DNA from: Phoronis australis
Taxonomy: Eukaryota > Phoronida > Phoronidae
Length of the DNA stretch: 64,000 nucleotides
Assembly: GCA_002633005.1 (NCBI GenBank)
Contig: NMRA01000007.1
Location: 1,437,917-1,501,916 of the forward strand
Direction of reading: 5' to 3'
In this document: positions 1 to 11,665 of the stretch, in pieces
Numbering within the stretch: position 1 is the stretch's first letter
Layout of the letters: each line of letters opens with the position of its first letter
The notes under the pieces: generated by a model
The model's database searches: none
Told to the model about the DNA's origin: nothing
Seen by the model: only the letters and a program-made list of their open reading frames with translations
Made by a program: the position numbers and the translations under genes

Positions 1-1000
1 ATGAAGCAACAGTGTGGCATGTTGACTGATTCGTAAACAAAAGCAAACAACAACCGAACTTATAACAACCAAGATAGAACAATGACTGACTCGGCAGTTC
101 TCACAGTCAGTCTATATGAAAGGAAATTAGCGCGAAATTCTTGCCTCCCAAAACGCCATTTCCGGAGTAGAGAGCGAATAATTAATTAAATTATAAAAAA
201 CCGGAATTAAGTGGAATATATGTCTGGGATAACCAACGAACCTTATTTTTGCTAAAAAGACATGAAAAAGGGTTGCCTTTGACTTTAAGGACCTTATTGA
301 AAAGTCTGTGCATTGAGGCCAAACAAAGTCTGTGCATTTAGGCCAAACACCAACAAAGCTATAGCAATTTTAACTCCCTGTAAAAGTGTTTATTATTTTC
401 TGAAGGTAGAAATCCTGTAGACTTTGCCTTTTAACTTCAAACCAATCACTAATTGAGTCACCTGACCATGTCTTTTTACTAAAATTTAGCACAAAAGAAA
501 AAACACTCACAGCAAAACAATGTTATCAATAACATTGGCCAAATTTCATTTTATATAAGTGCTCAGCGAGGTCTCAAAAACACTGATACAGTGTCATTTA
601 GTTTCTGTTTTAACCTGTTGTGCAAAAGCGGAACATTTTAAAAACGATTCCCAAAAGTGTTTTGGAAAACAGTCAACACAGTAAGCGAAAGATTCATTTG
701 AATTCTGAGATACGATCTTCCGAAATCAGCCAAATTTGAAATTTTTCTAGGGTCCTAAATAACCCTTAAGTACCATGCAATGCCGATTAGATCAAGCCGA
801 AATAACAAACATCACAAAGTAACAAATGGAGCTAGCTATAGAGACTCTTCCTATTGAAGCAATTAAGGAACTCCATTTGAACAGTGGTTTTATCATGTAT
901 AGTTAGGAATGTGAATTTGGTGTACTAAACACATCAAAACAAGAGTTCCACCACAAAACACTAACCAAAACAATGGTACCACATGAGGTTTTTAACAAAC
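1..1000. other. Pyruvate kinase intron, AT-rich
   Basis: I looked on the minus strand for the next conserved exon (expected to encode DEILEASDGIMVARGDLG-like sequence) and did not find it. I see nothing else recognisable here. Confidence 0.6.
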
Positions 1001-1128
1001 CTTTTAACTCCTTCATGATTTTCTATTTTGGCGATGATTTTGATATGTTTTCCTTCTTCGCCGAGGATGTTTCTTATCTCTTTAACTCCAGCAGCGCTTC
1101 GTATAAAGGATGCAAAAACAATATCCAC
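1001..1128 (-). CDS. Pyruvate kinase exon with IAKIENHEG catalytic motif
   Basis: A 128-bp exon with acceptor TTTTCAG|GTGGAT and donor AG|GTTTGT, ending in phase 2. It encodes [10 protein letters not shown], then [19 protein letters not shown] and [11 protein letters not shown]. The Lys and Glu of KIENHEG are the catalytic Lys270 and metal-binding Glu272 of the muscle enzyme (family knowledge). It is the last pyruvate kinase exon in the window. Confidence 0.95.
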
Positions 1129-4100
1129 CTGAAAAGTTACAAATTCATGTAAAAAACATCCAAAAATACAAAAGTGCAGCAAGACGACAAATGTAACATT
1201 GAAACAGGTTTAAATTGTAAATTTATCACTTTCACTCAATGGCATCCATAAAAAATCGGAATACTGGAAGAACTGAAGATTTGGATACAGATCTGACAAT
1301 AAAAAACAGTAGACTAGACACCCAGGCAGGCAATTTTTTGACTAACAGATGCCAGCACAGCATGGACATGATGAAAGTCACAATGATATTGCATTTTTCA
1401 CCCACTGTTTTGAATTTCACAGTACTTCCATAACTTTTTATATTTCTCTAAGATACTGTGTAGACTTGTTGATGACACCCTGAAGATACATCATGAGAAA
1501 TTTGAACGAATTCGGTTGGTCAATTGCTGAGAAATTACTTGTCAAAAGATGGCTCACTTTTTGGAATACCTGATATGTTTAGTATAGATAACATAAATGA
1601 TAACAAACAACCTTACCCTAGAACACATTGAAAGCATTACATTTGAATGTAAACATTTGCAAGATTACCTTCGAATACAGCCCCATATACGTGATGTGAC
1701 ATCTGGCATGACATTTTGCAGTACAGTAACGACCTATCCATACCATGCTTAAAAGTATTAATTCTACGTTGTTTTCTACTACGTGTACATATTAGATTCC
1801 ACAAGGAGTAGCTATACTTCCCGCTGAGAATGCCCTCAGGTCAAAATAAGAAAATAACGTTACGTTTATTAAATCAGGAGCATTTAAAGACTTATCCTTA
1901 GCAGGTTGAAAAACACAAGGTTCCACCTCTCCAAAAGTAAACACGCATGGGTGAACTTTGGTGTGCATAGTAGGTTTGCTCTTCTCTGCATGACAACTGC
2001 TTCAAAACTCACCAACTACCCCTGTGCCTCACCTCTTGTTCCACGCCAAAACGAAGATCAAGCTTGTCTTTTTCTGATACCGCCGGCAGGTCAACTGAGA
2101 CACCCGGCAGGTTACATCCCTTTTTGCTACCCAGCATTCCACCATTCTCTACCTCGCATTTCACAAAATTGGAACCTATAACGATTTATAGTGGAAATTT
2201 TAAAGTCTTCTTTGAATTGGCAATTTGCTGTTTTTAGATAACAACGGCTGGTTTTAATTAAAGCTGCTTTTTGTCTCTGTTTAGCTGTCAATCCTGAATT
2301 CTGCGCTTTGTAGTAAAAAAATTTCCACTCTTTTTTTCCCACTCACATCCGAACTTAATTATTCTCCAGTCAGCTCGCAACTCAGGTCACAGGCAACGCG
2401 TACATGTGCCATTTTCAAATCCTCAATTTTAGAGTTGGCCAACCCCAATAAACTCTGAAACATTTCCTTGATTTGCTGATGGTTTTCATGTTCTTGTTTA
2501 GTAACAGAACTAGAATCCAAGTACTGACATACTACTTTTCAACACATAAACTATTAACCTATGAAAGTCAACTTGATATCTCGAGTTCAACTTTAATAAA
2601 TTATGAGTTGGTCACTTCTTCCAAAGCCCAGAAATCACTTGTAATACAAGTATGAAACATGTGGAGCCTGACAATTTTCATAACAAACATAACCATAATT
2701 AGGGGTCTTCTTCAAAGTTTTTAAATCAAAAATCGTCAAAAGCGGGTGGATTGGCACTTCAAAAAACAAAATGTGCAGTAGCATGTATCAGTTGTCAGAC
2801 AAAATTACCCCTATCATTACAAGGTAAACACATTCAGAATGAACAAATGTCAATACAGGCTACCTTTTTCCCTACAGATCAAAGATATGAGACCATCGTC
2901 AATGAAGACCTTGTTGCCTACATTGACCACCTTGGTTATGTTTTTGTAGTCGACGTAAACGATGTCGATGTCACCGCACTCGTTGTATTTGGGGTCAGTG
3001 GTGAGCGTCAGCATATTCCCTTTAACTAACTGTACCTCAGCACTGCCACCCTGCAATATACAAAGCTGGGTTAATAAACACCCTGCAATATACAAAGCTG
3101 GGTTAATAAACACCATGGACATGCAAAACAAAGAGACGTAAAGAAAAATGCATCATGAGCAACTCACATGCACACAGACAGTGTTATCAAAAACATACTG
3201 ATGTACAGTAATTTCCTTGATGCTTCGAGGTCAGAACTACATTGAAATATCAAAGTATTGCCAATAAGTTATTACGCGTAGTGAAAATCTTCAACAACAC
3301 TGGCATGCCCAAAAATCGCTGATACATTTATCTAGGTCCTCATTCACCCCAACTAAGGAACAGAAGAGCTGGAGTCACATTTCTACAATGCTCAACTGTC
3401 CGCCAAACAAACCAGGATTTGAACCTGTGTCTGCGAATGAGAAACCACCGTTGCCCATTGTCTCAACTGTCTCTTAACAAAATCACTGAATTTTGCAGTG
3501 CCTGTCCCTTTTTGCTGTTAATGCCTAATGAGGCCTACCCCTTTCAGGAGTCCTGTACGAATCTCTGGTCCCTTTGTATCCAAAGCGATGGCTGTAGGCC
3601 GAGGATGACTGAAACTGCCAATGGCGTCTCGGAGATTCTGGATGGTTTGCCCATGATACTAAATACAAAGAGAGCAACAGATGACAGAGCATTTCTATCA
3701 CGTTGGAGGCTCGTAGTCTCACACAAACGAGCTCTTTCTTGTATATAACTAAGTCATCAAAGGAGCACAAGTTCAGTTCCTAGTGAAAGCCCGCTGTACA
3801 GAAAAACGTAGGTCCAGTGCCAGTTTAAATTTAAATTTTCATGCATATGCTTTCAATGACTGGTTGACCTAAAGTACACCACGTCAACTGATACTGGTCA
3901 CAAAGAGTTATATTTAGAGACCCTGATGTTCTGCAATAATGCTAAATGAACGGAATTCATGGAATGTGACTTCTTTCACAGCATTAGCGACTTGAACAGA
4001 ATTCATTTCTTAGCAGGCATGTTCAAGTAGTCTTTGCTTATCTTTTCTGACGGTGGCACTGCTCTAATTCCAGTTTTGAGAAACAAATGAATGAACATGG

Positions 4101-7100
4101 CAACGTAGCAAGTTGTATTAATTCAACAAAAATGGATCTTCGACAGAATTCAGCGAAAAAAATAATTAGGAAATTCCCATGTCTTTTATGTTATTTGTTA
4201 CTAACAAATAGTGAAACACGATTTGCTAATTCACAGAATGGAAAAAATCAGAATTGGATGCTTGCTAAAACAGATTTCTCTGTAACACATCTATCATACC
4301 ACAGCGCCCTCTCTTCTTCATTGTCACACTTCCTCCTTAAGTTAGTTGCAAACTATTGCTGTGCTAATCACTATTCAATGTCAATGGAGCTGTTTCAGCT
4401 GCCATTCATCGCTCTAATGGTAGTAAAGTTAGACCACTACACAGTGAGCCAAAACTAAGAAGCTGACAAGCTGGGTGCGACACGATGATATCGTAGTTGT
4501 CAGCTCAGAATCTTGGCGCACAAATGTTTAGGTGGCCTAACACTTTTTACTCAATTGTGCCCACAAAAATAATTTCCTATAATCATAGAACGGAAAAGGT
4601 TGAAGTTTTGCTGGTAGACCAACCGGGAAAATACTTTAGATTTTAAGTCGTGACAAAGGGAGGAAATGTGTGAGTAAAACAGTACAAGAAAATAAAAAGA
4701 TGAATATCGATGTGAAATAACGATACTATAACGTGTAATAAAACCCAGTGTCCCAAGCACTGTTCTTTCTCAAAGGTGTGAACAACTGCAGGACACATAT
4801 CAAATGACAAGTCAAGAGGAAATTCTCTATAAATAAAGCTATCGTGGATTGACCACAACATAAGAGAAGCAGATTTCAAACAAGCAGTTTTGTGCAGTAG
4901 TACTCAATCCCAGCAGTGAGTTACCTCATAAGATCCGTGTGAGAAGTTGAGTCGAGCAATGTTCATCCCAGCCATAATCATCTCTTCCAACATGGGCACT
5001 GTGTTGCATGCTGGTCCTGAAACATGCCAACAAAGGCTTCATTAGCAGACGTAAGTGACCAGCCAGGACGAGGTTTTATCAAAGGTCATATGACCCAGTC
5101 CTAGCCAAGACGGTCACAACTTTGATTTTACATGCACACAGTTCCTCAAGTGGTTTACAAACGTGGTGGTTAAGGATATCTCAACCCTTATTCATAAATA
5201 TTGGCCGTTTTACAATATTTCATGTATGTCTAGCAAAATACCTCATCTTCAATCTCGGGGAAATTCAGTTACGAAATATATACTGCGTAGCAAGAAAAAG
5301 AGATTTAGCAGAACCACCTTCAACAGAGTGGAAATTTGTTCACTACTTATTCAAGGTCAAAGATTACAGGGGTGTCACTCAAATTGAATCTCCCGCCAGG
5401 CATAGATCAGTTTAGATCAGTTCCGTATGTATCTTCAGTCCTTTCAGCGAGTCACCATAATATCGAGTCAAGAAGGTGTACATAGGATAGAAACATGCCA
5501 CGGGAAACAAAGACAAAACATAGTTTTGATCCTGAGGGAGTAGTGCGTCTGCAAGCACATGATCGTTGAGAACGAAAACAACGAGTCCAAGTCGCCGCAC
5601 TGCCTCTGTGACTTTGTGTTCACGAACACAGCAAGTTTTGAAAAGAGATAAATCCTCACCCAAATTCATTGATTTGATCGGTAATTTAACATTTGATTTC
5701 ACGGTTTCGATCTCATGCTCAAGGTGTTCTTTAACCAGACTCGATTTCTGTTGTCCATTTCGTACTTGACTTCATATCAGTCTACCCAGCGCGTGTGTGA
5801 CCTACTTAACAGCCTTGACCTAGCTTGACTCGAGGCACATTCATAAAATTAAAATGTAAAATGCTTTAGAAAAATTAAGTTAATTACGCACTGACATTGC
5901 GAGCGAATGTTGAAATAGCAAACATGGTTAAGGCATGTATAGGTTATGATTACCAAAAACAAGTCTTCATAGAATAATTAAGTGATATCCGGCCTATTTT
6001 GAAGACTTGCGAAATTTTACGCTTTTTCTCGGCTTTGGCAAATTGATTTGATTTGAACTGAGAAACACGAGTTCTGAAAACAAAGTCAGTGAATTTCATT
6101 GAAACTTTCCAATTTTATTATTTATTCATCAATCTCAAAAACGGTGTTAGCATTTTTCTTTTAAATACCTAGCTTTTGCGTACCATAAGACTGACGAATA
6201 CAACTGCTATTTTTTACAAAAAAAACTTACGTTTTGCGAGCTAATTTGGTATAGAAACAAAACTAAATGAGTAATCAGAAATTCCTAACAGCTTTTTGAG
6301 GTAAATTGTGAAGTTTTCAAGTAAAAAGGGTGCACTAAAATCAACCTAGGGTTATTTTGAAATGGAGCACCTTTGTTAAAAATGAATTTTTGACTTAAAA
6401 AGGGTGTTAACACAAAAATAATAATGGGACATGAATATAAAATATATTTTTATAATCTCCGATCTTTTCTCTCTCGCAAAATATACACTTTTCCTAGGTG
6501 ACATAGCCAGATTGTTTTCATGAGTTAGAATGAAGGTCGCTAAATAAAGTTTGAGATAACCTTAAATGTGACTATGAGGAAGCAACTATCAAGTTTACAA
6601 CTGAGGCTATTTGGTTTTATAGAAAACCCAGTGTTGTATTCATAGTTATGTGCCAGCGTCCAATGACTGTCTCAGCTACAACAGGGCATACAAGTTTTGA
6701 CAAAATGTACCCAAGATCTGTCTCCATGAAGAAAGCAGACATCTATCTATTGTGAAACTACACAAACAACATTTCAGATTTCCAAACTATGTTCACAGTT
6801 CATGTGTGAAAAAGGTCATTGACCCTGAATCCAGGTTATAGTCAAGTTTACAAAAGTTGCAATGTTTCATTTTCATGTTCACAGTCACAATCACCTAAAC
6901 CATGGCTCAGTGTACATTCTTTTTAAACCAGATACCTGAACCAGATTGTTCCAATTTTTGACAGAGCAGATAAAAATACTTGATGAAAGGTAAAAGTTTG
7001 GCCATATTCTAAGTCAAATACTAAATACTTAAGTGGTTGTAGAGTGGTGTTGAGTGAAAGCACCCAAAAAATCAACACCAGTAGCTTTGATGTGACAAAC

Positions 7101-10100
7101 ACTCCTCAATTAAGCAGTATAAGGTTTATAGTTATTTGATGGCACCTCACAGGTAAGTACCGTATTCGCCGTAATAACCGCCCAGGACGCTTAGAAAAGT
7201 TCGGTTCAGGGGGGGCGCATGAAACCCGGTCTCCGAAACGGGTGAAATCGGAAGCTAAGATTCACTAAATTTATGCTCTGTGACGTATATGTAATCTATG
7301 AAAGACTTTCAACAAAACTGTGGTGCATTGCTATCAAACTTTGCTGCTAAAATACAATCATTTTACAGAAAATTGTGCTGAAATCCCAGGGCGAAAACTC
7401 GCCGACTGACTGCCTCGAAATTGCCGTCTTCGATATGGCGACTTCAATGCTTAAATAAAAATGGTTTCGACTCAAGCAAATTACCTGAAATCCTCATTAA
7501 GTATTATAAGTAGCGTCTCTACTCTGTTAGTTCCCGTGGAGTCTGGATTAACGGCAGGTTTAAGTACAAATCTGTGCAAGATCGTGGACTGGGCGCTTAT
7601 TTCAGCAAAGTCTGAAAACGCGTGGGGGGCGCTTATAGGGGCATGGGAGGGTTATTACGGCGAATACGGTAACAGTTTTCATCCATATTATGAACATAAC
7701 GTTAAATCAGATATTACCCTCAACCGATAAAAAGTCATGAGCACTTGACAGAGTTGTTACTACAGAATAATTAAATAACATTGACACAAGTATAACAGAT
7801 GACATCAGACAAGTCAATTTGACTAAGACAGATCATAACATGAGAATATCAGGTATTAGTGTGTGTGTGTGTGCGCTCAAGCTGTGCGCTGAAATAGTGA
7901 TAGGGCCCTGGATTGCTATTCTCAATCAACTCATTTGCATATTGCATAATCATTAGCAAGTCGCACCATTGCTAAACATCTGGGCCCAGTTGCATTAAAG
8001 TTATACGTCATATAGCAACAATGACGTCGCATTATTGTTATTGTTGAACAATGCACCTGACATCATGCAACAATCAAAGTTGTCCAGCGGATAACTTTTG
8101 AAGCTTTATGCAACTCAGCCCAGGTCATAATAAGACCATTTGCATAAATGTTGGCCGAAGAGAAACAAGATAATTCTCCAATATTTTCCACATCAACGTA
8201 AAATATCACTCTACCTACAATTACAAAAAATGATGAAGGTGTGACAGTGGTATTGAGGTATAACAAGTCAACTGTACAGTTAAACACAGCAACATGTAAT
8301 GAATATTTCACATCTTAAATTGTTAAANGAGATGACGGCATAATGCGTCCACATATAAATATGTGGGCGCATAAAAATGATGAAGGTGTGACAGTGGTAT
8401 TGAGGTATAACAAGTCAACTGTACAGTTAAACACAGCAACATGTAATGAATATTTCACATCTTAAATTGTTAAAACATACAACACAAGACTAAACTACAG
8501 TCACATCTAAATATCTTTAAGAAACGGCTTACCTTTATTTGTCACGACCAAAATTGGTTTCTTGTACTGGGTATATACTTGAAAATTATATAGGATACTG
8601 CATCGTAGATTTATAGAAGAACGGAAACAAGAAACTATTTCAAATAGTTCACTAATCTTCAGTATCCTGTAACCACATGGCACATGAACAAACGAAAAAG
8701 ATTTGGTTCCACGACACAATGTTGTTCACACTGACAGAATAACTTACCAAGGAGTCCACTCAAGTTCTCTATTATGTAGCTTTGGACACGGTGACTACAG
8801 ACTAGCGTCCAATGCTGAGCACGGCACGAAAATGCTTCTAAAAGCTTTCAATTACTGAACAAACAAATTAGTCAAAGTAGCATCTAGCTCAGAAAAGGAC
8901 CATGCATGTCCATGCAGCTTTGTTAATGTTATCCACCAGCAAAAACATTCTCCAGTTATTTTTTAATACCTAAGCTTAACAGATAGTTCCAACAATGCAG
9001 TTAGGCGATGTCTACCATACTCAACAATGCGACGTACCACATGCCCAAATCCAAAATGACTGAAGTCCTTACTACAGCGAGGGTGCAGATTCTCTACCGT
9101 GAAGTTTGATCAGATTTCACTGAATCACTTGCCAAAAAAGCAGCATTATCAACATGTGTCTGGGTTTACGTTTACCTACGTCTCGCTGTTATTCACATTT
9201 TTAGATTCACGTTAATTGTTAATTCACATAAGATGCTATTAAATTAAACAAATTATATCAGTGAAACATAATGAAAGTCAATTTTTCCATTTTGTGCTTG
9301 TTTATCAATAGCTACTTTACTCCGATAACAGTCTGTGATTTATCTAAGCCTATATTCATCTAATCATAAAGTCTACTAAAGTCTTTTATCAAACATAGGG
9401 AATTCTTTCTCTCTTGTTCTCCGCATAAAGTTGTTCTGTATTAGAAGTGGCTCAAGTGCATTGTGAAGCAATCTTAATGCTTTCATTCACAACCATTTGC
9501 AGGACAAAGACAGCAGTTCACCTAAGTGTGTTTTCATGTGTGGCGGGATTTTCCTTGCTTGACTGACATGTCAGAACTATCCATTGTTAAAGAGTGGTTC
9601 TATATCAATCTAGTTAGTTACTTTTTAGAGCTTGCAATCATGGCCAAAGCCAGTAAGGCATTCAACTACAGGTCCTTTCCTTACCTGAGAGCAAAAACTC
9701 AGCCGGTCTTGAATCGCACGAACAACGCCCCTCATTTCTTTCGTTATACTAATTGCCACAATCAAAACCCAAAGCGCAAGGCAAAGGTGCAAGTTTCCCA
9801 GCAGACAGAAGCATGTTAGTAAGAAGTGTAAGCCCAACAGGCAGTGTGACAACAGTTGGAGAACGACATTCGGACTTGTTAACTGGCAAAACGATGGGTT
9901 AAAAAAGTTCTGCATAGCTACTGGTGAATCTATTGAAGCACAAATTTCAGAACATTGAAAGACCATTTAAATATTAAACGAATTTAGCTGGACACTCGTC
10001 ATCAAGCAGATAACTCAGTGACCAGCAGAGAGACACAGGGCGTGACCACTGTGAGGTGAACTGAGCTTATTCTCCACTGGTTGACAGCAGTGCAAGTCAA

Positions 10101-11665
10101 AACACCAAGGACCAAGATCACAAAACTTTATGCAACGCGACTCGAAAATGGAACAATCACATTACATGAAAATTGAAAATTCACTAAAAGCGTGCTGAGT
10201 CACGTCTCAAATAAAGTTTGGTGGGTGGTCTTGGGCCCAACTCTGTATTTCTCTCTCTCTCTGAGGTTCTGAAGTTCAAAGTTTGCATGAAAAGAAATTT
10301 TTTTGAACCAAGAGTACAAAACACAGGGCAGATTTAACCGATTCCAAACTTGACAGCTCATTTGTAACATGCTTTTGTTTTCCATCCAGCTACAAGAATA
10401 AAAGATTTCATTTTCTTGTGATTCATGAAGCCGACGGGAAACCAAACCTCAGAGAGGGTTGTGTTCAGACTCTACTGTTTTAACTATTGACGCAATAGTA
10501 GTAGGAATAAGAAATGGGTCAGTGTCACTGCTGAGAGGGTACACACCACTCTTACCTATGGTACAAACGATTCCTGTCATACGCAATACCTGCGCCTGTT
10601 TGTCTATGTCCATGTGGCACCAGTGTTCAAGCCGTGTGTTGGCACTAGAATCTGAACAACAATATCGGCACACGTTAGATAAACACAAAGTAACAGGTTA
10701 GTAACAGGGTGGCCTTCTGTATTTCTGCATCGACACATCTCAACAACAAGTTTCTCTTATGACTCAAGAATTCTGCTAATTATTGAACGGAGAGCTTAAT
10801 GTTTAATAGAAGGCCACAGAAGTGGCTTCTTTGGAAGATTTCTTGTACACTTTGCATGGGTTTTGTTTCAGTCTCTTGAATGGTGTCTGCACACACACTC
10901 ACGCATCTTTCAAAGCTTCACTTCAACTTAAAGCTGCACATTGCCCTGATTAGCAGGCTAAAATGAAAAACGAATTAAGCTTTTTACTCTAATTAAATCG
11001 GTATCCTAATATTCAGGATTGGAATTCAAAAATGGCAGATGCACGCATTGCAGACAGATTTTATGGGAGTAAAAAATGTAATTCGCTTTTCGTTTTTTAG
11101 CAAGTTCATTAGGGTGAAATGCAGCATTAACTTTTAGAGAAAACGCAAATGCATGAATTTGTGACTGCATTAATCTAATTGTCCAGGGTTTGAAAATGTA
11201 GTTTTAACAATTTTTATCCAGTTACCCATTTTAGTTAACTTTCCCTGATAATGGTCCCCATAAGCAGAGCTAGAATCTATTGAGCAAAGTTTGCCATCTA
11301 TGAACACATGCAAAGAGAAAAGCAAACTCACAAATAACAACTGAAAGCATTTTTGACAGCAGAATTTGCGAGAAAGCAATGAGAAGTTGTTGAGACTCGT
11401 CTTACGTGGCGAATGCAGGAATGCTGAACAATGGCCAACCCAGAGACGCTCCAACACACGATCACACGGAGGCGCCGGTAGTGACACCAATGAACATACC
11501 GATTGTACAGATTATACCAGTCATACGAATGAAGTGAGGCTCTGAATCAATGTCCAACGCACACAGATGTTCCAGGTGAGTGTGGGCCTCGGCCGCCTGC
11601 AGTTGCTGGCGCTGGACGTAGTACTCCCCTGCATGCTCTTCCTCAACGGTGCGTCTATGGTGAGC
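1001..11665 (-). CDS. Pyruvate kinase, 5' portion of gene (partial; C-terminal exons beyond left edge)
   Basis: Pyruvate kinase transfers phosphate from phosphoenolpyruvate to ADP, the last step of glycolysis, in the cytosol as a tetramer. Minus-strand exons in transcript order are 11500-11665, 4925-5016, 3539-3658, 2864-3050, 2033-2175 and 1001-1128, with an alternative copy of the first at 10556-10651. Junction phases agree at every step (1, 0, 0, 1, 0). Visible family motifs are [18 protein letters not shown] (the Arg and Asn of the active site), [12 protein letters not shown] (the metal/substrate Asp), [29 protein letters not shown] and [10 protein letters not shown] (catalytic Lys and the metal-binding Glu). 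Order and spacing follow animal PKM/PKLR. The start codon exon was not found; it must lie upstream of 11665. The remaining TIM barrel and the allosteric C domain are off the window. Identity is certain; which paralogue is not. Confidence 0.96.
2033..2175 (-). CDS. Pyruvate kinase exon, end of B domain / return to barrel
   Basis: A 143-bp exon with acceptor GTTATAG|GTTCC and donor GAG|GTGAGG. It encodes [19 protein letters not shown] then [18 protein letters not shown] and [10 protein letters not shown], matching the vertebrate LVTEVENGGSLGSKKGVNLP region. There is no long minus-strand open frame here, so the exon is easily overlooked. It enters in phase 1 and leaves in phase 0. Confidence 0.95.
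2864..3050 (-). CDS. Pyruvate kinase B-domain exon
   Basis: A 187-bp exon with acceptor ATATTGCAG|GGTGGC and donor G|GTAGCC. It encodes [17 protein letters not shown], the [20 protein letters not shown] core and ISLICREK, the mobile B-domain lid. The intron sequence just upstream carries a tandem copy of the acceptor region (3048-3111). Confidence 0.95.
3048..3111 (-). repeat. 32-bp tandem duplication spanning a splice acceptor
   Basis: Two perfect 32-bp units (3048-3079 and 3080-3111), each containing ATATTGCAG in the minus orientation. The left unit holds the acceptor of the exon at 2864-3050. Use of the outer acceptor would add 32 nt and shift the frame. Confidence 0.95.
3539..3658 (-). 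CDS. Pyruvate kinase exon with [12 protein letters not shown] motif
   Basis: A 120-bp exon (40 codons, phase 0 at both ends) with acceptor TATTTAG|TATCAT and donor GGG|GTAGGC. It encodes [16 protein letters not shown] and then [19 protein letters not shown], where the Asp is the family's metal-site residue. The B domain begins at its end. Confidence 0.95.
4925..5016 (-). CDS. Pyruvate kinase exon with [10 protein letters not shown] active-site motif
   Basis: A 92-bp exon with acceptor CAG|GACC and donor GAG|GTAACT. It encodes [18 protein letters not shown] followed by [13 protein letters not shown]. The Arg and Asn of ARLNFSHG correspond to the muscle-enzyme active-site Arg73 and Asn75 (family knowledge). 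It enters in phase 1 and leaves in phase 0. Confidence 0.95.
7160..7669. mobile_element. MITE with about 20-bp inverted ends and TA target duplication
   Basis: The left end CCGTATTCGCCGTAATAAC is an exact reverse complement of the right end GTTATTACGGCGAATACGG. TA dinucleotides flank both sides (7158-7159 and 7670-7671), the signature of Tc1/mariner-type insertion. No transposase frame lies inside this 510-bp element, so it is non-autonomous. Confidence 0.85.
8226..8474. repeat. 101-bp direct duplication flanking a 47-bp repeat fragment
   Basis: Bases 8226-8326 are repeated essentially exactly at 8374-8474. Between them sit an ambiguous n (8327) and a fragment identical to the end of the interspersed repeat ending at 35652 (ATGACGGCATAATGCG...GTGGGCGCATA). 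This is either a real insertion with a long target duplication or an assembly join; the n points to the latter. Confidence 0.8.
10556..10651 (-). CDS. Pyruvate kinase N-terminal exon, diverged copy B (probable alternative exon)
   Basis: This exon encodes [17 protein letters not shown] then [11 protein letters not shown], about 18 of 30 residues identical to the end of copy A at 11500-11665. It has its own good acceptor (GATATTGTTGTTCAG) and donor G|GTAAGAG, and the same 3' phase as copy A, so it can splice to the exon at 4925-5016. Its 5' phase differs (one base needed from upstream if it starts at 10651, two if at 10644), so it probably belongs to a transcript with a different first exon or promoter. 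Both copies keep the open frame and the conserved TGI(I/V)CTIG. The 5' boundary is uncertain. Confidence 0.8.
10928..11132. mobile_element. Short fold-back MITE, about 205 bp
   Basis: About 62 bp at 10928-10993 is an imperfect reverse complement of about 11067-11130. The left end reads TTAAAGCTGCACATTGCCCT and the inverted right end TTAATGCTGCATTTCACCCT. The spacer is short, so the whole element can form one hairpin. It sits between pyruvate kinase exon copies A and B. Confidence 0.8.
11500..11665 (-). CDS. Pyruvate kinase N-terminal exon, copy A
   Basis: A 166-bp exon with acceptor TTCCATTCCAG and donor G|GTATGT. It starts in phase 0 and ends in phase 1. It encodes a segment containing [18 protein letters not shown] and ending MTGIICTIG, closely matching the vertebrate N-terminal helix (QTQQLHAA..DTFLEH) and the first barrel strand. 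It splices in frame onto 4925-5016, giving the conserved CTIGPA junction. No in-frame Met suits a start, so an upstream exon is needed. Confidence 0.93.

Larger units (their letters stand above)
5017..10555. other. Long pyruvate kinase intron with repeats
   Basis: This 5.5-kb intron lies between the N-terminal exon copy B and the [10 protein letters not shown] exon. It contains a TA-flanked MITE at 7160-7669 and a 101-bp direct duplication around a repeat fragment at 8226-8474. I see no other coding exon in it. Confidence 0.7.

Noticed and set aside
1906-2181. 91-codon plus-strand open frame.
   Set aside because: It is the complement of the pyruvate kinase exon at 2033-2175, which has strong homology and splice sites on the minus strand.
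4087-4458. 123-codon plus-strand open frame.
   Set aside because: It sits in a pyruvate kinase intron, with no homology, no domain and no partner exons; long open frames of this size occur by chance here.
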